This document shows, piece after piece, positions 7,837 to 16,808 of a DNA stretch of 64,000 bases; position 1 is the stretch's first letter, and each line of letters begins with the position of its first letter. This stretch comes from Microbacterium sp. SORGH_AS_0888. GTDB lineage: Bacteria; Actinomycetota; Actinomycetes; Actinomycetales; Microbacteriaceae. The stretch spans positions 992,001-1,056,000 of the forward strand of contig NZ_JAUTAZ010000001.1 in assembly GCF_030818905.1 (NCBI RefSeq), read 5' to 3'. Made by a program: the position numbers and the translations under genes. Under the pieces are notes generated by a model. That model was not told the DNA's origin and made no database searches. It saw only the letters and a list, made by a program, of their open reading frames with translations.

Positions 7837-8760
7837 GTGACGCAACGCCTCATGCTGCTCGACACCGCGTCCCTGTACTTCCGCGCCTTCTACGGCGTGC
7901 CGGAGTCCGTCACGGCACCGGACGGCACCCCCGTCAACGCCGTGCGCGGAATGCTGGACTTCGTCGCCAAGCTGGTGTCGACCTATCGGCCCACGCATGT
8001 CGTCGCCTGCTGGGACGACGACTGGCGTCCGCAGTGGCGCGTGGACCTCATCCCCTCCTACAAGACGCACCGCGTCGTCGAGGTCGTCGCCTCCGGCCCC
8101 GACGTCGAGGAGGTGCCCGACCCGCTCGAACGCCAGGTGCCGCTGATCCGCGAGTCGCTGGGACTGCTCGGCATCCCCGTCGTGGGCGTCGCGGAGCACG
8201 AGGCGGACGACGTGATCGGAACGCTCGCGACCGATGCCGGCATGCCGGTGGACGTCGTGACGGGCGACCGCGACCTGTTCCAGCTCGTCGACGACGAGGC
8301 GGCCGTCCGCGTCGTCTACACGGCCCGGGGCATGAGCAACCTCGAGGTCGTCACCGCCGGCACCGTCCTCGCGAAGTACGGCGTCCGCGCCGATCAGTAC
8401 GCCGACTTCGCCGCCCTGCGCGGCGACCCCTCCGACGGCCTGCCCGGTGTGCCCGGGGTCGGCGAGAAGACCGCGGCGACGCTGCTGGCCGCGCACGGGG
8501 ACCTCGCCGGCGTCCAGCGCGCGGCGTCCGCGGGCGAGGGGATGTCGGCCGGCGTGCGCGCGAAGGTCCTCGCGGCCGCCGACTACCTCGCCGTCGCACC
8601 CCGGGTCGTGCGCGTCGCCCGTGATCTGCCCGTCCACGTCCCGGCCGACGGGCTCCGCCCGGTGGACCCGGCCTCGTCGCACGCCTTCACCGAGCGGTGG
8701 GGCGTCGCGACCTCGTTCGCCCGCGCGACCGCCGCGATCGATGCCGCGACCGAGCACTGA
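7837..8760 (+). CDS. 5'-3' exonuclease (Pol I 5'-nuclease-like, FEN family)
   Basis: A 307-residue stand-alone 5'-nuclease like the N-terminal domain of DNA polymerase I. Family features visible in order are LLDTASLYFRAFYG at the N-terminus, the acidic metal site region (ACWDDDW, then EHEADDVIGTLA and VTGDRDLFQLV), and the helix-hairpin-helix segment GDPSDGLPGVPGVGEKTAATLL. It probably processes flaps and RNA primers in replication or repair. The GTG at 7837 has GAGGA upstream. It faces trpD with only 9 bp between the two stop codons. Confidence 0.92.
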   Translation: MTQRLMLLDTASLYFRAFYGVPESVTAPDGTPVNAVRGMLDFVAKLVSTYRPTHVVACWDDDWRPQWRVDLIPSYKTHRVVEVVASGPDVEEVPDPLERQVPLIRESLGLLGIPVVGVAEHEADDVIGTLATDAGMPVDVVTGDRDLFQLVDDEAAVRVVYTARGMSNLEVVTAGTVLAKYGVRADQYADFAALRGDPSDGLPGVPGVGEKTAATLLAAHGDLAGVQRAASAGEGMSAGVRAKVLAAADYLAVAPRVVRVARDLPVHVPADGLRPVDPASSHAFTERWGVATSFARATAAIDAATEH

Positions 8761-8769
8761 GGACACGGC

Positions 8770-9831
8770 TCAGGCGGAGAGCTCCTGCGTCGTCGTGACC
8801 CACTGCTCGAGCTTCGCGGCGGCGCTTCCCGAATCGATCGCGGCCGCGGCGGCATCCATCCCCTCCGCCAGGCGCTCCAGGATCGGACGCTGGGCCTGCG
8901 CCGGATCGCGGAACAGCCGGTAGGAGACGATCCCGGCGGCCGTGTTCAACAGCACGATGTCCCGCACCGGTCCCGGCTCGCCCGCGAGGACCCGACGCAC
9001 GACCCCGGCGTTGTGCGCGGGCTCGCCCCCGATCAGGTCGTCGATGCGGGCGAGCGGGAGGCCCAGATCGCGCGGGTCGATGTCGTGCTCGTGGATGTCG
9101 CCGAGCGAGACCTCCCAGACACGGCTGTGGCCGGTCGTCGTCATCTCGTCCAGACCGTCGTCGCCGCGGAACACGAGCGCGGTCGCGCCCCGCGTGCGGA
9201 AGACGCCCGTGATGAGCGGCACGCGGTCGAGCTGCGCGACGCCGACGGCGTTGGCCTCGGCGCGCGCCGGGTTGCACAGCGGACCGAGGAAGTTGAACAC
9301 GGTCGGCACCCCGAGCTCGGCCCGGGTCGCCGCGGCGTGACGGAACCCCGGGTGGAACGCCGATGCGAACGCGAAGGTGATGCCGGTGCGGGCGAGCGTC
9401 TCGGCGACGGCGTCGGGCGACAGCGCCAGCTCGATGCCCAGCTCCCGCAGGACGTCCGAGGACCCGGAGGACGAGCTCGCGGCCTTGTTGCCGTGCTTGA
9501 CGACCGGGACGCCGGCGGACGCGGCCACGATGGCCGACATCGACGAGATGTTGACGGTCCCGAAGCGGTCGCCACCGGTTCCCACGATGTCGAGCACGTC
9601 CGCCGTGACCGGCAGCGGCAGCGCCGCCTCGAGGATCGCGTCGCGGAAGCCGACGATCTCGTCGACGGTCTCCCCCTTCGCGCGCAGGGCCACCAGGAAG
9701 CCGGCCAGCTGGGAGGGCGTCGCGTCGCCCGCCATGACCTGACGCATCGCCCACGTCGACGCCGACACGCTGAGGTCGTCTCCGCCCAGCAGATCGGTGA
9801 GAATCGACGGCCAGCTGTGCAGATCCACCAT
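8770..9831 (-). CDS. trpD: Anthranilate phosphoribosyltransferase
   Basis: A 353-residue enzyme of tryptophan synthesis that joins anthranilate to PRPP. It shows the PRPP-binding [13 protein letters not shown] loop, the [17 protein letters not shown] segment that contacts both substrates, and [10 protein letters not shown]. The frame continues far upstream, but everything before MVDLHSWP lacks homology and overlaps ctaE on the other strand, so the start is the ATG at 9831. A TAGGAT hexamer 7 nt upstream fits a leaderless start. No other trp gene is nearby; in M. tuberculosis trpD also sits alone next to ctaE. Confidence 0.95.
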   Translation of the reverse strand: MVDLHSWPSILTDLLGGDDLSVSASTWAMRQVMAGDATPSQLAGFLVALRAKGETVDEIVGFRDAILEAALPLPVTADVLDIVGTGGDRFGTVNISSMSAIVAASAGVPVVKHGNKAASSSSGSSDVLRELGIELALSPDAVAETLARTGITFAFASAFHPGFRHAAATRAELGVPTVFNFLGPLCNPARAEANAVGVAQLDRVPLITGVFRTRGATALVFRGDDGLDEMTTTGHSRVWEVSLGDIHEHDIDPRDLGLPLARIDDLIGGEPAHNAGVVRRVLAGEPGPVRDIVLLNTAAGIVSYRLFRDPAQAQRPILERLAEGMDAAAAAIDSGSAAAKLEQWVTTTQELSA

Positions 9832-9838
9832 GAGCACG

Positions 9839-9844
9839 ATCCTA
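9839..9844 (-). promoter_or_regulatory. -10 element (TAGGAT) of trpD, leaderless geometry
   Basis: TAGGAT read on the minus strand ends 7 nt before the trpD ATG at 9831, and no Shine-Dalgarno sequence lies between. Transcription would start at or next to the A of the ATG, which supports this start over longer ones. Confidence 0.5.
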
Positions 9845-9918
9845 TCGATCCGGCCCTCACGGGCGCTCCGCAGACCTCGCACGGTTCCCGGATGCAAGAA
9901 GCACAGGCAACTATCAGC

Positions 9919-9924
9919 CATAAT
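9919..9924 (+). promoter_or_regulatory. -10 element (CATAAT) of ctaE, leaderless geometry
   Basis: CATAAT is followed by six bases and then the GTG of ctaE at 9931. There is no purine-rich ribosome binding site. A clear -35 is not visible. The respiratory operon may begin on a leaderless mRNA. Confidence 0.4.
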
Positions 9925-9930
9925 GAATGT

Positions 9931-10557
9931 GTGACGAGCCCAGCGACGTATCCCCAAGCCATGCGCACGGTGAAGCGACCGGATCCGGTCGCGGTCGGCA
10001 CGATCGTCTGGCTCGGCAGTGAAGTCATGTTCTTCGCCGGCCTGTTCGCGATCTACTTCACGCTGCGCAGCACCTCGCCGGAGTTGTGGGCCGAGCAGTC
10101 GGCCAAGCTCAACGTGCCGTTCGCGACGGTGAACACGATCATCCTCGTGCTCTCGAGCATCACCTGCCAGATGGGTGTGTTCGCCGCCGAGCGCTTCCAG
10201 CCGTACCGCACCGGGCGCAGCCCGCTGAAGTGGGGCATGACCGGCTGGTTCTTCCTCACCTTCGCTCTCGGAGCCGTCTTCGTCACCGGCCAGGTCTGGG
10301 AGTACGCCTCGCTCGTCGCCGAGGGCATGCCCATCAGCGCGAACTCGTACGCCTCCGCGTTCTACCTGACCACCGGCTTCCACGCCCTCCACGTCACGGG
10401 CGGACTCGTCGCCTTCACCCTCGTCATCGGGCGCGCCTTCGCGGTCAAGAACTTCGGCCGCAAGGAGATGACGACCTCGATCGTGGTGTCGTACTACTGG
10501 CACTTCGTCGACGTCGTCTGGATCGCCCTGTTCCTCGTCATCTACTTCCTGCGTTAG
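9931..10557 (+). CDS. ctaE: Cytochrome c oxidase subunit III (aa3 type)
   Basis: A 208-residue membrane subunit with five predicted helices, the short actinobacterial form. The conserved first helix region reads [22 protein letters not shown], and later signatures are [13 protein letters not shown] and [15 protein letters not shown]. The GTG at 9931 is used because upstream sequence has no homology and the N-terminus TSPATYPQ fits relatives. It is the first gene of ctaE-qcrC-qcrA-qcrB, which encodes the bcc-aa3 supercomplex that passes electrons from menaquinol to oxygen. Confidence 0.96.
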   Translation: MTSPATYPQAMRTVKRPDPVAVGTIVWLGSEVMFFAGLFAIYFTLRSTSPELWAEQSAKLNVPFATVNTIILVLSSITCQMGVFAAERFQPYRTGRSPLKWGMTGWFFLTFALGAVFVTGQVWEYASLVAEGMPISANSYASAFYLTTGFHALHVTGGLVAFTLVIGRAFAVKNFGRKEMTTSIVVSYYWHFVDVVWIALFLVIYFLR

Positions 10558-10570
10558 GACCGGATTCCCC

Positions 10571-11371
10571 ATGGCACGTCATTCCTCGCGTACGCGATCC
10601 GGTCGCCGCAGCCCGCTCGCCGCCGCCGCCCTCATCGGCATCGGTCTGCTCATCACGGGCGGCATCTACGCCGGCGCCACGGCCGCGATGGCCGCGACCA
10701 ACGAGACCCCGACCGCCTCGACCCTCACGGTCGAGGACGGCCAGAAGCTCTTCCAGGCCAACTGCGCCACCTGTCACGGCCTCGACCTCCAGGGAACCCA
10801 GAACGGCCCCTCGCTGTATGGCGTCGGCGAGCTCTCGGTCCACTTCCAGGTCTCGACCGGCCGGATGCCGCTGCAGGCCCAGTCGCCGCAGGCCCCGCAG
10901 AAGCCGGTCCAGTTCACGGACGACCAGATCCAGGCCATCGCCGCCTACGTCCAGTCCGTGGCCCCCGGCCCGACCTACCCGGACGCCGAGATCACCGACG
11001 GCAAGGGCGATGTGGCCGCGGGCGCCGAGCTCTTCCGCATCAACTGCGCCATGTGCCACAACGTCGCCGGCGCGGGCGGTGCGCTCACGGAGGGCAAGTA
11101 CGCCCCGAACCTGCACACCACGACGGCGCTGAACATGTACGCCGCCATGGTCACGGGCCCGCAGAACATGCCGGTGTTCAACAACATGAACCTGACGCCG
11201 GAGGACAAGCGCGACATCATCTCGGCGCTGCTGTGGATGCAGCAGAACGAGTCGCCCGGCGGGTACTCGCTCGGCTCCCTGGGTCCCGTGTCGGAGGGCC
11301 TGTTCATCTGGATCTTCGGTATCGGAACGCTGATCGCCATCACGGTGTGGATCACCGCGAAGTCGAACTGA
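10571..11371 (+). CDS. qcrC: Cytochrome bc1 complex diheme cytochrome c subunit
   Basis: A 266-residue membrane-anchored cytochrome c with two CXXCH heme sites, CATCH near residue 66 and CAMCH near residue 160, in two tandem cytochrome domains. A basic N-terminus and hydrophobic segment (residues about 15-38) form the uncleaved anchor, and a second helix is at the C-terminus (FIWIFGIGTLIAITVWI). The diheme subunit replaces soluble cytochrome c in actinobacteria and bridges the bc1 and aa3 halves. It starts 14 bp after ctaE. Confidence 0.96.
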   Translation: MARHSSRTRSGRRSPLAAAALIGIGLLITGGIYAGATAAMAATNETPTASTLTVEDGQKLFQANCATCHGLDLQGTQNGPSLYGVGELSVHFQVSTGRMPLQAQSPQAPQKPVQFTDDQIQAIAAYVQSVAPGPTYPDAEITDGKGDVAAGAELFRINCAMCHNVAGAGGALTEGKYAPNLHTTTALNMYAAMVTGPQNMPVFNNMNLTPEDKRDIISALLWMQQNESPGGYSLGSLGPVSEGLFIWIFGIGTLIAITVWITAKSN

Positions 11372-11411
11372 CCGATACCCGACGCACGTAACGGAACGCA
11401 CGAGGAGCACC

Positions 11412-12470
11412 ATGGCACACGAGGAAGACGCGCTGCAGCACGACAGGGCTTCCTGGAAGCCGTCCAGCGGTCTTGCCGTGTCGACGCCCGACCCGGTGCA
11501 AGGCCCCGGCCTTCCCCCGCACCGTGAGCGGATGACCGACAAGGATCCGGCCATCATGGCGCGGGCGGTGCGCACCGTCTACACGCTGTTCTACCTCTCG
11601 GTCGCGGGCTCCATCTGGGCCGTCGTCGCCTACATGGTCTTCCCGATCGAGGACGGCCAGCTGGTCTCGATCCACCACAACAACATGTTCGTGGGGCTCG
11701 GGATCGCCTTCGCGCTCCTCGCGATCGGCATCGGCGCGATCCACTGGTCGAAGGCGATCATGGCCGACAAGGAGCACATCGAGCCCCGTCACGCCACGCG
11801 CGGCCGCGACACGACCCGCGAGGGTGCCGTCGCCGCGTTCGCCGCCGCGAACGAGGAGTCCGGCTTCGGACGGCGCACGATGATCCGCAACTCGCTGTTC
11901 GCCGCCGTCCTCGCCTCCGTCGTCCCCGGCGTCGTCCTCTTCCGCGGGCTCGCGCCGCAGGACGAGAACCCCGTCGAGCTGCTCAGCCACACCATGTGGA
12001 AGCAGGGGATGCGGCTCGCCCACGACCCGAGCGGCCGCCCGATCAAGGCGTCCGAGGTCACGCTCGGATCCGCCTTCCACGTCATCCCGGAGGAGCTCTC
12101 GAAGCTCTCGCACGACGAGGGCTACCTCGATCAGAAGGCCAAGGCCATCGTCCTGCTGATGCGCCTCCCGGAGGAGCAGCTCATCGAGGCGGAGGACCGC
12201 AAGTCGTGGTCCTACGACGGGATCGTCGCCTACTCGAAGGTCTGCACGCACGTCGGCTGCCCCGTCGCACTGTACGAGCAGCTCACCCACCACCTGCTGT
12301 GCCCCTGCCACCAGTCGCAGTTCGACGTGGCCGACGGCGCCAAGGTCATCTTCGGCCCGGCCGCACGGCCGCTGCCGCAGCTGCCCATCACGGTCGACTC
12401 CGAGGGCTACCTCGTGGCCCGGAGCGACTTCACCGAACCCGTCGGCCCGAGCTTCTGGGAGCGTCATTGA
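11412..12470 (+). CDS. qcrA: Cytochrome bc1 complex Rieske iron-sulfur subunit
   Basis: A 352-residue Rieske protein. The 2Fe-2S ligands lie in CTHVGCP and CPCHQSQF, both intact. As usual in actinobacteria there are three membrane segments (near residues 55-78, 92-112 and 155-178) instead of one. GGAGC lies just before the ATG at 11412. The stop overlaps the TTG start of qcrB by 4 bp (TTGA), so the pair is translationally coupled. Confidence 0.95.
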   Translation: MAHEEDALQHDRASWKPSSGLAVSTPDPVQGPGLPPHRERMTDKDPAIMARAVRTVYTLFYLSVAGSIWAVVAYMVFPIEDGQLVSIHHNNMFVGLGIAFALLAIGIGAIHWSKAIMADKEHIEPRHATRGRDTTREGAVAAFAAANEESGFGRRTMIRNSLFAAVLASVVPGVVLFRGLAPQDENPVELLSHTMWKQGMRLAHDPSGRPIKASEVTLGSAFHVIPEELSKLSHDEGYLDQKAKAIVLLMRLPEEQLIEAEDRKSWSYDGIVAYSKVCTHVGCPVALYEQLTHHLLCPCHQSQFDVADGAKVIFGPAARPLPQLPITVDSEGYLVARSDFTEPVGPSFWERH

Positions 12471-14275
12471 GCACCGCCACCGTCACCTCCGAGCCCCGGG
12501 CTGCCGCCAAGGAAAAGCCTCTGGGCGGTCGGTTCGTCGGCGCTGCGGCGAACTACATCGATGAGCGCACGAGCGTCTCCGGTCTCGTCAAGGAGCTCGG
12601 CCGCAAGATCTTCCCCGACCACTGGTCGTTCATGCTCGGCGAGATCGCTCTGTGGAGCTTCGTGGTCGTGCTCCTGTCGGGCACCTTCCTGACGTTCTTC
12701 TTCCAGGCGTCGATGGTCGAGACCCACTACAACGGCTCGTACCCGCTCATGCGCGGTGTCGCGATGTCGGCCGCGCTCGACTCGACGCTGCACATCTCGT
12801 TCGACCTGCGTGGCGGCCTGCTCGTCCGTCAGATCCACCACTGGGCGGCGCTGACGTTCGTCGCCGGCATCGGCGTGCACATGCTGCGCGTCTTCTTCAC
12901 CGGCGCGTTCCGCAAGCCGCGAGAGCTCAACTGGGTCATCGGCTTCGTGCTGTTCGTGCTGGCGATGGGCGAGGGCTTCACCGGATACTCGCTGCCCGAC
13001 GACCTTCTCTCCGGCAACGGTCTGCGCATCATCGACGGCATGATCAAGGGCATCCCCCTGATCGGAACGTGGACCTCGTTCCTGCTGTTCGGCGGGGAGT
13101 TCCCCGGGCACTCCATCGTGGGCCGCCTGTACACGCTGCACATCCTGCTGCTGCCCGCGATCCTGGTCGCCCTGCTGGCGCTGCACCTCGTGCTCATGAT
13201 CATCAACAAGCACACCCAGTTCGCCGGGCCCGCCCGCACGAACAGCAACGTGGTGGGCTACCCGATGCTGCCGGTGTACGCCTCCAAGATGGGCGGGTTC
13301 TTCTTCATCACCTTCGGCGTGATCGTCCTGATCGCCTCGCTCGTGACGATCAACCCGATCTGGAACTACGGCCCGTACGACCCCTCCCCCGTGTCCGCCG
13401 GCACCCAGCCGGACTGGTACATCGGGTTCGCCGACGGTGCTCTCCGCCTCGTCCCGCCGCACCTGGAGTCGGTCTTCTGGGACCACACCTGGTCGTGGAA
13501 CATCATCCTGCCCCTCGGCGTGCTGGTGCTCTTCATCCTGCTCGTCGCCGTCTACCCCTTCATCGAGGCGTGGATCACCGGCGACAAGCGCGAGCACCAC
13601 ATCGCCCAGCGCCCGCGCAACGCGGCGACCCGCACGGCCATCGGCGCCGCGGGCGTCACGTTCTACGCGGTCCTGTGGGCGGCGGCCTCGTCGGACATCA
13701 TCGCCACCCACTTCATGCTGTCGATGGAGGGTGTCATCCACTTCCTCCAGATCTCGCTCATCCTGGGGCCGGTGCTCTCCTACTTCGTGACGAAGCGCAT
13801 CTGCATCGCCCTGCAGAAGAAGGACCGTGAGATCGCCCTGCACGGCTACGAGTCGGGCCGCATCGTCCGCCTTCCGGGTGGCGAGTACATCGAGGTGCAC
13901 CAGCCCGTCGACGAGTACGAGCGCTGGAAGCTCGTGGACTACGAGACGAACGAGCCGCTCGTCGTGCGCCCGAACGCGCAGGGGCGAATCCCGTGGCACG
14001 AGAACTTCCGTTCCTCGCTGTCGCGCTGGTTCTTCGAGGACCGGCTGACCCCGCTCACCCAGGCCGAGATCGACGAGGCCGTGGCGCACCAGCACCACAC
14101 GCTGGATCACATGGATGCCGAGGAGTCGGCCGAGATCTCCGCAGCCGAGCAGCGTGCGATCGAGGACGGCGAGCCCGTCAACGAGGTGGGTGGACGCATC
14201 GCGGCCGACTTCCCCTCGCCCGCGCCGTTGGACGAGGTCAACAAGCCCAAGGACGACGGCTCGCCGTCGGCCTGA
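12467..14275 (+). CDS. qcrB: Cytochrome bc1 complex cytochrome b subunit
   Basis: A 602-residue cytochrome b. Heme-ligand histidines are in the second helix (RQIHHWAAL, GIGVHMLRV) and fourth helix region (YTLHILLLP, LLALHLVLM), and the Qo-site segment is the actinobacterial PDW(Y) form in GTQPDWYIGF. The start is the rare TTG at 12467 inside qcrA's stop; homology begins within 30 residues of it and no ATG fits. The C-terminus carries a long charged cytoplasmic tail (residues about 460-602), common in actinobacterial QcrB. A hairpin terminator follows. Confidence 0.95.
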   Translation: MSTATVTSEPRAAAKEKPLGGRFVGAAANYIDERTSVSGLVKELGRKIFPDHWSFMLGEIALWSFVVVLLSGTFLTFFFQASMVETHYNGSYPLMRGVAMSAALDSTLHISFDLRGGLLVRQIHHWAALTFVAGIGVHMLRVFFTGAFRKPRELNWVIGFVLFVLAMGEGFTGYSLPDDLLSGNGLRIIDGMIKGIPLIGTWTSFLLFGGEFPGHSIVGRLYTLHILLLPAILVALLALHLVLMIINKHTQFAGPARTNSNVVGYPMLPVYASKMGGFFFITFGVIVLIASLVTINPIWNYGPYDPSPVSAGTQPDWYIGFADGALRLVPPHLESVFWDHTWSWNIILPLGVLVLFILLVAVYPFIEAWITGDKREHHIAQRPRNAATRTAIGAAGVTFYAVLWAAASSDIIATHFMLSMEGVIHFLQISLILGPVLSYFVTKRICIALQKKDREIALHGYESGRIVRLPGGEYIEVHQPVDEYERWKLVDYETNEPLVVRPNAQGRIPWHENFRSSLSRWFFEDRLTPLTQAEIDEAVAHQHHTLDHMDAEESAEISAAEQRAIEDGEPVNEVGGRIAADFPSPAPLDEVNKPKDDGSPSA

Positions 14276-14284
14276 TCCCCTCCT

Positions 14285-14324
14285 CGAAGCGGGGCGGCAT
14301 CCTCCGGGACGCCGCCCCGCTTCG
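14285..14324 (+). terminator. Hairpin terminator of ctaE-qcrCAB
   Basis: A 14-bp perfect stem, CGAAGCGGGGCGGC at 14285-14298 with its complement at 14311-14324, and a 12-nt loop, starting 10 bp after the qcrB stop. There is no long T run, as is common for actinobacterial intrinsic terminators. Confidence 0.8.
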
Positions 14325-14364
14325 TCGTCTGCCCGCCTGTAACACTCCCGTGACAGCGGCCGGA

Positions 14365-14370
14365 TAGCGT
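14365..14370 (+). promoter_or_regulatory. -10 element (TAGCGT) of the urate hydroxylase gene
   Basis: TAGCGT lies exactly 6 nt before the GTG at 14377 with no ribosome binding site between, which predicts a leaderless transcript. TGTAAC at 14339-14344 is a poor -35 with a 20-nt spacer. Confidence 0.45.
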
Positions 14371-14376
14371 GATCAC

Positions 14377-15558
14377 GTGCGTTTCATCATCATCGGAGCA
14401 GGCATCGGCGGCACGAGCGCGGGCATCGCGCTCCAGCGACTCGGACACGAGGTCGTCATCTACGACCAGATCCGCGAGAACAAGCCCGTCGGCGCCGCTC
14501 TCTCGTTATGGCCCAACGGCGTCAAGGTGCTCAACTGGCTCGGCCTGCGCGACGAGGTCGCCGAGCTCGGCGGCCGCATGGAGACGATGGCCTACACCGA
14601 CGGTCACACGGGCGAGACGCTCTGCCGCTTCAGCCTCGAGCCGGTGACCACCCAGACCGGTCAGCGCCCCTACCCCGTCGCCCGTGCCGACCTCCAGGCG
14701 CTGCTGATGGAACGCTTCGGGCTCGACGACATCCGTCTCGGGATGCGTGTCGTCGCCGTCGACCAGGACGACGAGAGCGTGCGTGTCACCTTCGAGAACG
14801 GCGAGACGGACACCGGCGACGTCCTGATCGGCGCCGACGGCGCACGGTCGCTCACGCGCGCGCACGTGCTCGGCCAGCAGGTCGAGCGCACCTACTCGGG
14901 GTACACCAACTTCAACGGTCTCGTGCCGATCGACGAACGCGTCGGCCCCGCCGACCAGTGGACGACCTACGTCGCGGACGGCAAGCGCGTGTCCGTCATG
15001 CCCGTCGCGGGCGGTCGGTTCTACTTCTTCTTCGACGTGCCGCAGCCGGCCGGACTCCCCTACGACCGCGCCGACGGAGCCGCTCCGCTGCGCGAGGCGT
15101 TCGCGGGCTGGACGGAGGGCGTGCAGCGCCTCCTCGACGCGATCGACCCGAAGACCTCGCTGAACCGCGTCGAGATCTGGGACCTCGATCCCCTCGACAC
15201 ATGGGTGCGCGGCCGCGTAGCCATCCTGGGCGACGCCGCGCACAACACCGCGCCCGACATCGGTCAGGGCGCCTGCTCCGCGCTGGAGGACAGCTTCGTG
15301 CTGGGACTGACGTTCGCGCTGAACGATCTCGGTCCCGAGGACGCCCTGCTCCGCTACCAGCGCGCCCGCGCCGACCGGGCCGGCGACCTGGTGCTGCGCG
15401 CCCGTAAGCGCTCCCACGAGACGCACGGCTTCGACCCGGACGTCACGGCGCAGTGGTACGAGGGGCTCCGCCACGAGACGGGCGAGAACGTCATCCGCGG
15501 CATCGTCGGCAACATCGTCGACAGCCCGGTCAACCTCGGGGGCGGGCTCCTCGTCTGA
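14377..15558 (+). CDS. hpxO: FAD-dependent urate hydroxylase-like monooxygenase
   Basis: A 393-residue class A flavoprotein monooxygenase. The FAD Rossmann motif GAGIGGTSAGIAL is at the N-terminus, the DG motif region reads VLIGADGARS, and the ribityl-binding GDAAHNTAPDIGQGA is near residue 287. From memory of Klebsiella HpxO the similarity is close and colinear: KPVGAALSLWPNGVKVL, DQWTTYVADGKRVSVMPV, GRFYFFFDVP and RARKRSHETHG all have matching segments there. HpxO turns urate into 5-hydroxyisourate using NADH. No other urate-pathway gene adjoins it, so the substrate assignment is strong by family but untested. It sits between the two halves of the respiratory locus, with its stop 9 bp from the convergent phosphatase. 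Confidence 0.85.
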   Translation: MRFIIIGAGIGGTSAGIALQRLGHEVVIYDQIRENKPVGAALSLWPNGVKVLNWLGLRDEVAELGGRMETMAYTDGHTGETLCRFSLEPVTTQTGQRPYPVARADLQALLMERFGLDDIRLGMRVVAVDQDDESVRVTFENGETDTGDVLIGADGARSLTRAHVLGQQVERTYSGYTNFNGLVPIDERVGPADQWTTYVADGKRVSVMPVAGGRFYFFFDVPQPAGLPYDRADGAAPLREAFAGWTEGVQRLLDAIDPKTSLNRVEIWDLDPLDTWVRGRVAILGDAAHNTAPDIGQGACSALEDSFVLGLTFALNDLGPEDALLRYQRARADRAGDLVLRARKRSHETHGFDPDVTAQWYEGLRHETGENVIRGIVGNIVDSPVNLGGGLLV

Positions 15559-15567
15559 GCGGCGGCC

Positions 15568-16365
15568 TCAGGAGGCGCCGATCTCCAGGTCCTCCTGGAA
15601 ACGCTCGCGGGCCGAGCCCCAGAACGAGGGCGACTCGGCGACATCCGCCTCACCCTCGCGCACGTCGCACACGATCGCGGTGACGTTGTCGCGAGAGCCG
15701 GCCTCGAGCGCCTCGCGCACGAGCGCCGCGGCGGCATCGCGCGGGCTGCGGTGGCGCAGCAGCTGCAGACCGATCTCCTCGTCGTCCAGATAGTCGCTCA
15801 CGCCGTCGCTGCAGAGCATCCAGCGGTCGCCCGGCTGCGCGTCGGGCTCGAAGACCGACACCACATCGCTCTCCCCGCCGCCCAAGGACGCGGTGATGAT
15901 GTTGCGCCGAGGGTGCGACGCCGCAGCGGCGGGGGCGAGAAGCCCTCGGTCCACGAGCGCCTGCACGTACGAGTCGTCGCGGGTCTGGCGCTGGAGCTCG
16001 GCGTGACGCAGCCGGTATGCGCGAGAGTCGCCGGAGTGCGCAAGCAGCATGCTGCCGCGGATCGTGGTGAACAGTCCCGTGAAGGTCGTCGCCATGCCCT
16101 GCAGAGCGGGGTCGCGGCGCACCTGCGCGCCGATGTCCCAGTTGGCCTCGCGGATGCGTTCGATCAGGTCGTCGCGATCCGCGAGGCGGAGACCGCCCGC
16201 GACCAGCCGGTGCACCAGCGTCGCGGAGGCCAGGTCACCAGAGGGACCGCCCCCGACGCCGTCCGCCACCGCGGCTCCCCAGCCCGCGGTGAAGGCCGCG
16301 TCCTGGTTCGAGGCTCGATAAGAGCCCGTCTCAGAGGACGCGGCCGCAGTCAGCCGTAGGGTCAT
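15568..16365 (-). CDS. PP2C-family Ser/Thr protein phosphatase
   Basis: A 265-residue soluble PP2C catalytic domain with no membrane anchor. The metal-binding acidic motifs are all present: SNQDAAF, VADGVGGGPSGD, HSGDSRAYRL, CSDGVSDYLDD and SRDNVTAIVCD. The ATG at 16365 is used because homology starts right there (LTAAASSETGSYRASNQD). It begins 6 bp after the ctaF stop on the same strand, so it is probably the last gene of the ctaC-ctaD-ctaF transcript. Such phosphatases oppose PASTA-type kinases; the only kinase in this window is at 50009, and a functional link is only inferred. Confidence 0.92.
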   Translation of the reverse strand: MTLRLTAAASSETGSYRASNQDAAFTAGWGAAVADGVGGGPSGDLASATLVHRLVAGGLRLADRDDLIERIREANWDIGAQVRRDPALQGMATTFTGLFTTIRGSMLLAHSGDSRAYRLRHAELQRQTRDDSYVQALVDRGLLAPAAAASHPRRNIITASLGGGESDVVSVFEPDAQPGDRWMLCSDGVSDYLDDEEIGLQLLRHRSPRDAAAALVREALEAGSRDNVTAIVCDVREGEADVAESPSFWGSARERFQEDLEIGAS

Positions 16366-16370
16366 GGAGC

Positions 16371-16805
16371 TCAGCGCGCGAAGTACCCGCGGTAGTACTC
16401 GAACACCCAGCCGACGATGGCCACCGCGAAGACGCCGAGACCGATCGGCATCATCCAGGTGCCCACCGCCAGCCCGATCGCACCGATCGCGACCGAGAAC
16501 GCGAGCACGAGCGGCCACCACGACCACGGGCTGAACTCGCCCACCTCGGGGTCGCCGTCGTCGATGTCCGCCGTGAGGCGGTCCTCGGGCAGCTCACCGC
16601 CCTGGGCCTTGTGCACGCGGGAGACGTAGAACCCGATCATGAGCGACATGAAGGCGCCGAAGAGCAAGGCGACGGAGCCCACCCATTCGATGGCCTGCTG
16701 CCACGGGACGTCGGGGTGGGCGAGGATGTTCCAGCCCGTGTAGACGACGTCGATGAAGAGGAAGAACCCGACCAGGATCCACCACAGGACGATGTTGCTC
16801 CGCAT
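16371..16805 (-). CDS. ctaF: Cytochrome c oxidase subunit IV (actinobacterial)
   Basis: A 144-residue membrane subunit with four helices (VLWWILVGFFLFIDVVY near the start, then ALLFGAFMSLMIGFYVS, VLAFSVAIGAIGLAVG and IGLGVFAVAIVGWVFEYY). The central loop carries the actinobacterial GELPEDR motif. It begins 3 bp after the ctaD stop. CtaF stabilises the aa3 oxidase and the bcc-aa3 supercomplex and has no catalytic cofactor. Confidence 0.93.
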   Translation of the reverse strand: MRSNIVLWWILVGFFLFIDVVYTGWNILAHPDVPWQQAIEWVGSVALLFGAFMSLMIGFYVSRVHKAQGGELPEDRLTADIDDGDPEVGEFSPWSWWPLVLAFSVAIGAIGLAVGTWMMPIGLGVFAVAIVGWVFEYYRGYFAR

Positions 16806-16808
16806 GTC

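Noticed and set aside
9013..9930. Long open extension upstream of ctaE
   Set aside because: It is antisense to trpD; ctaE homology begins at the GTG at 9931.
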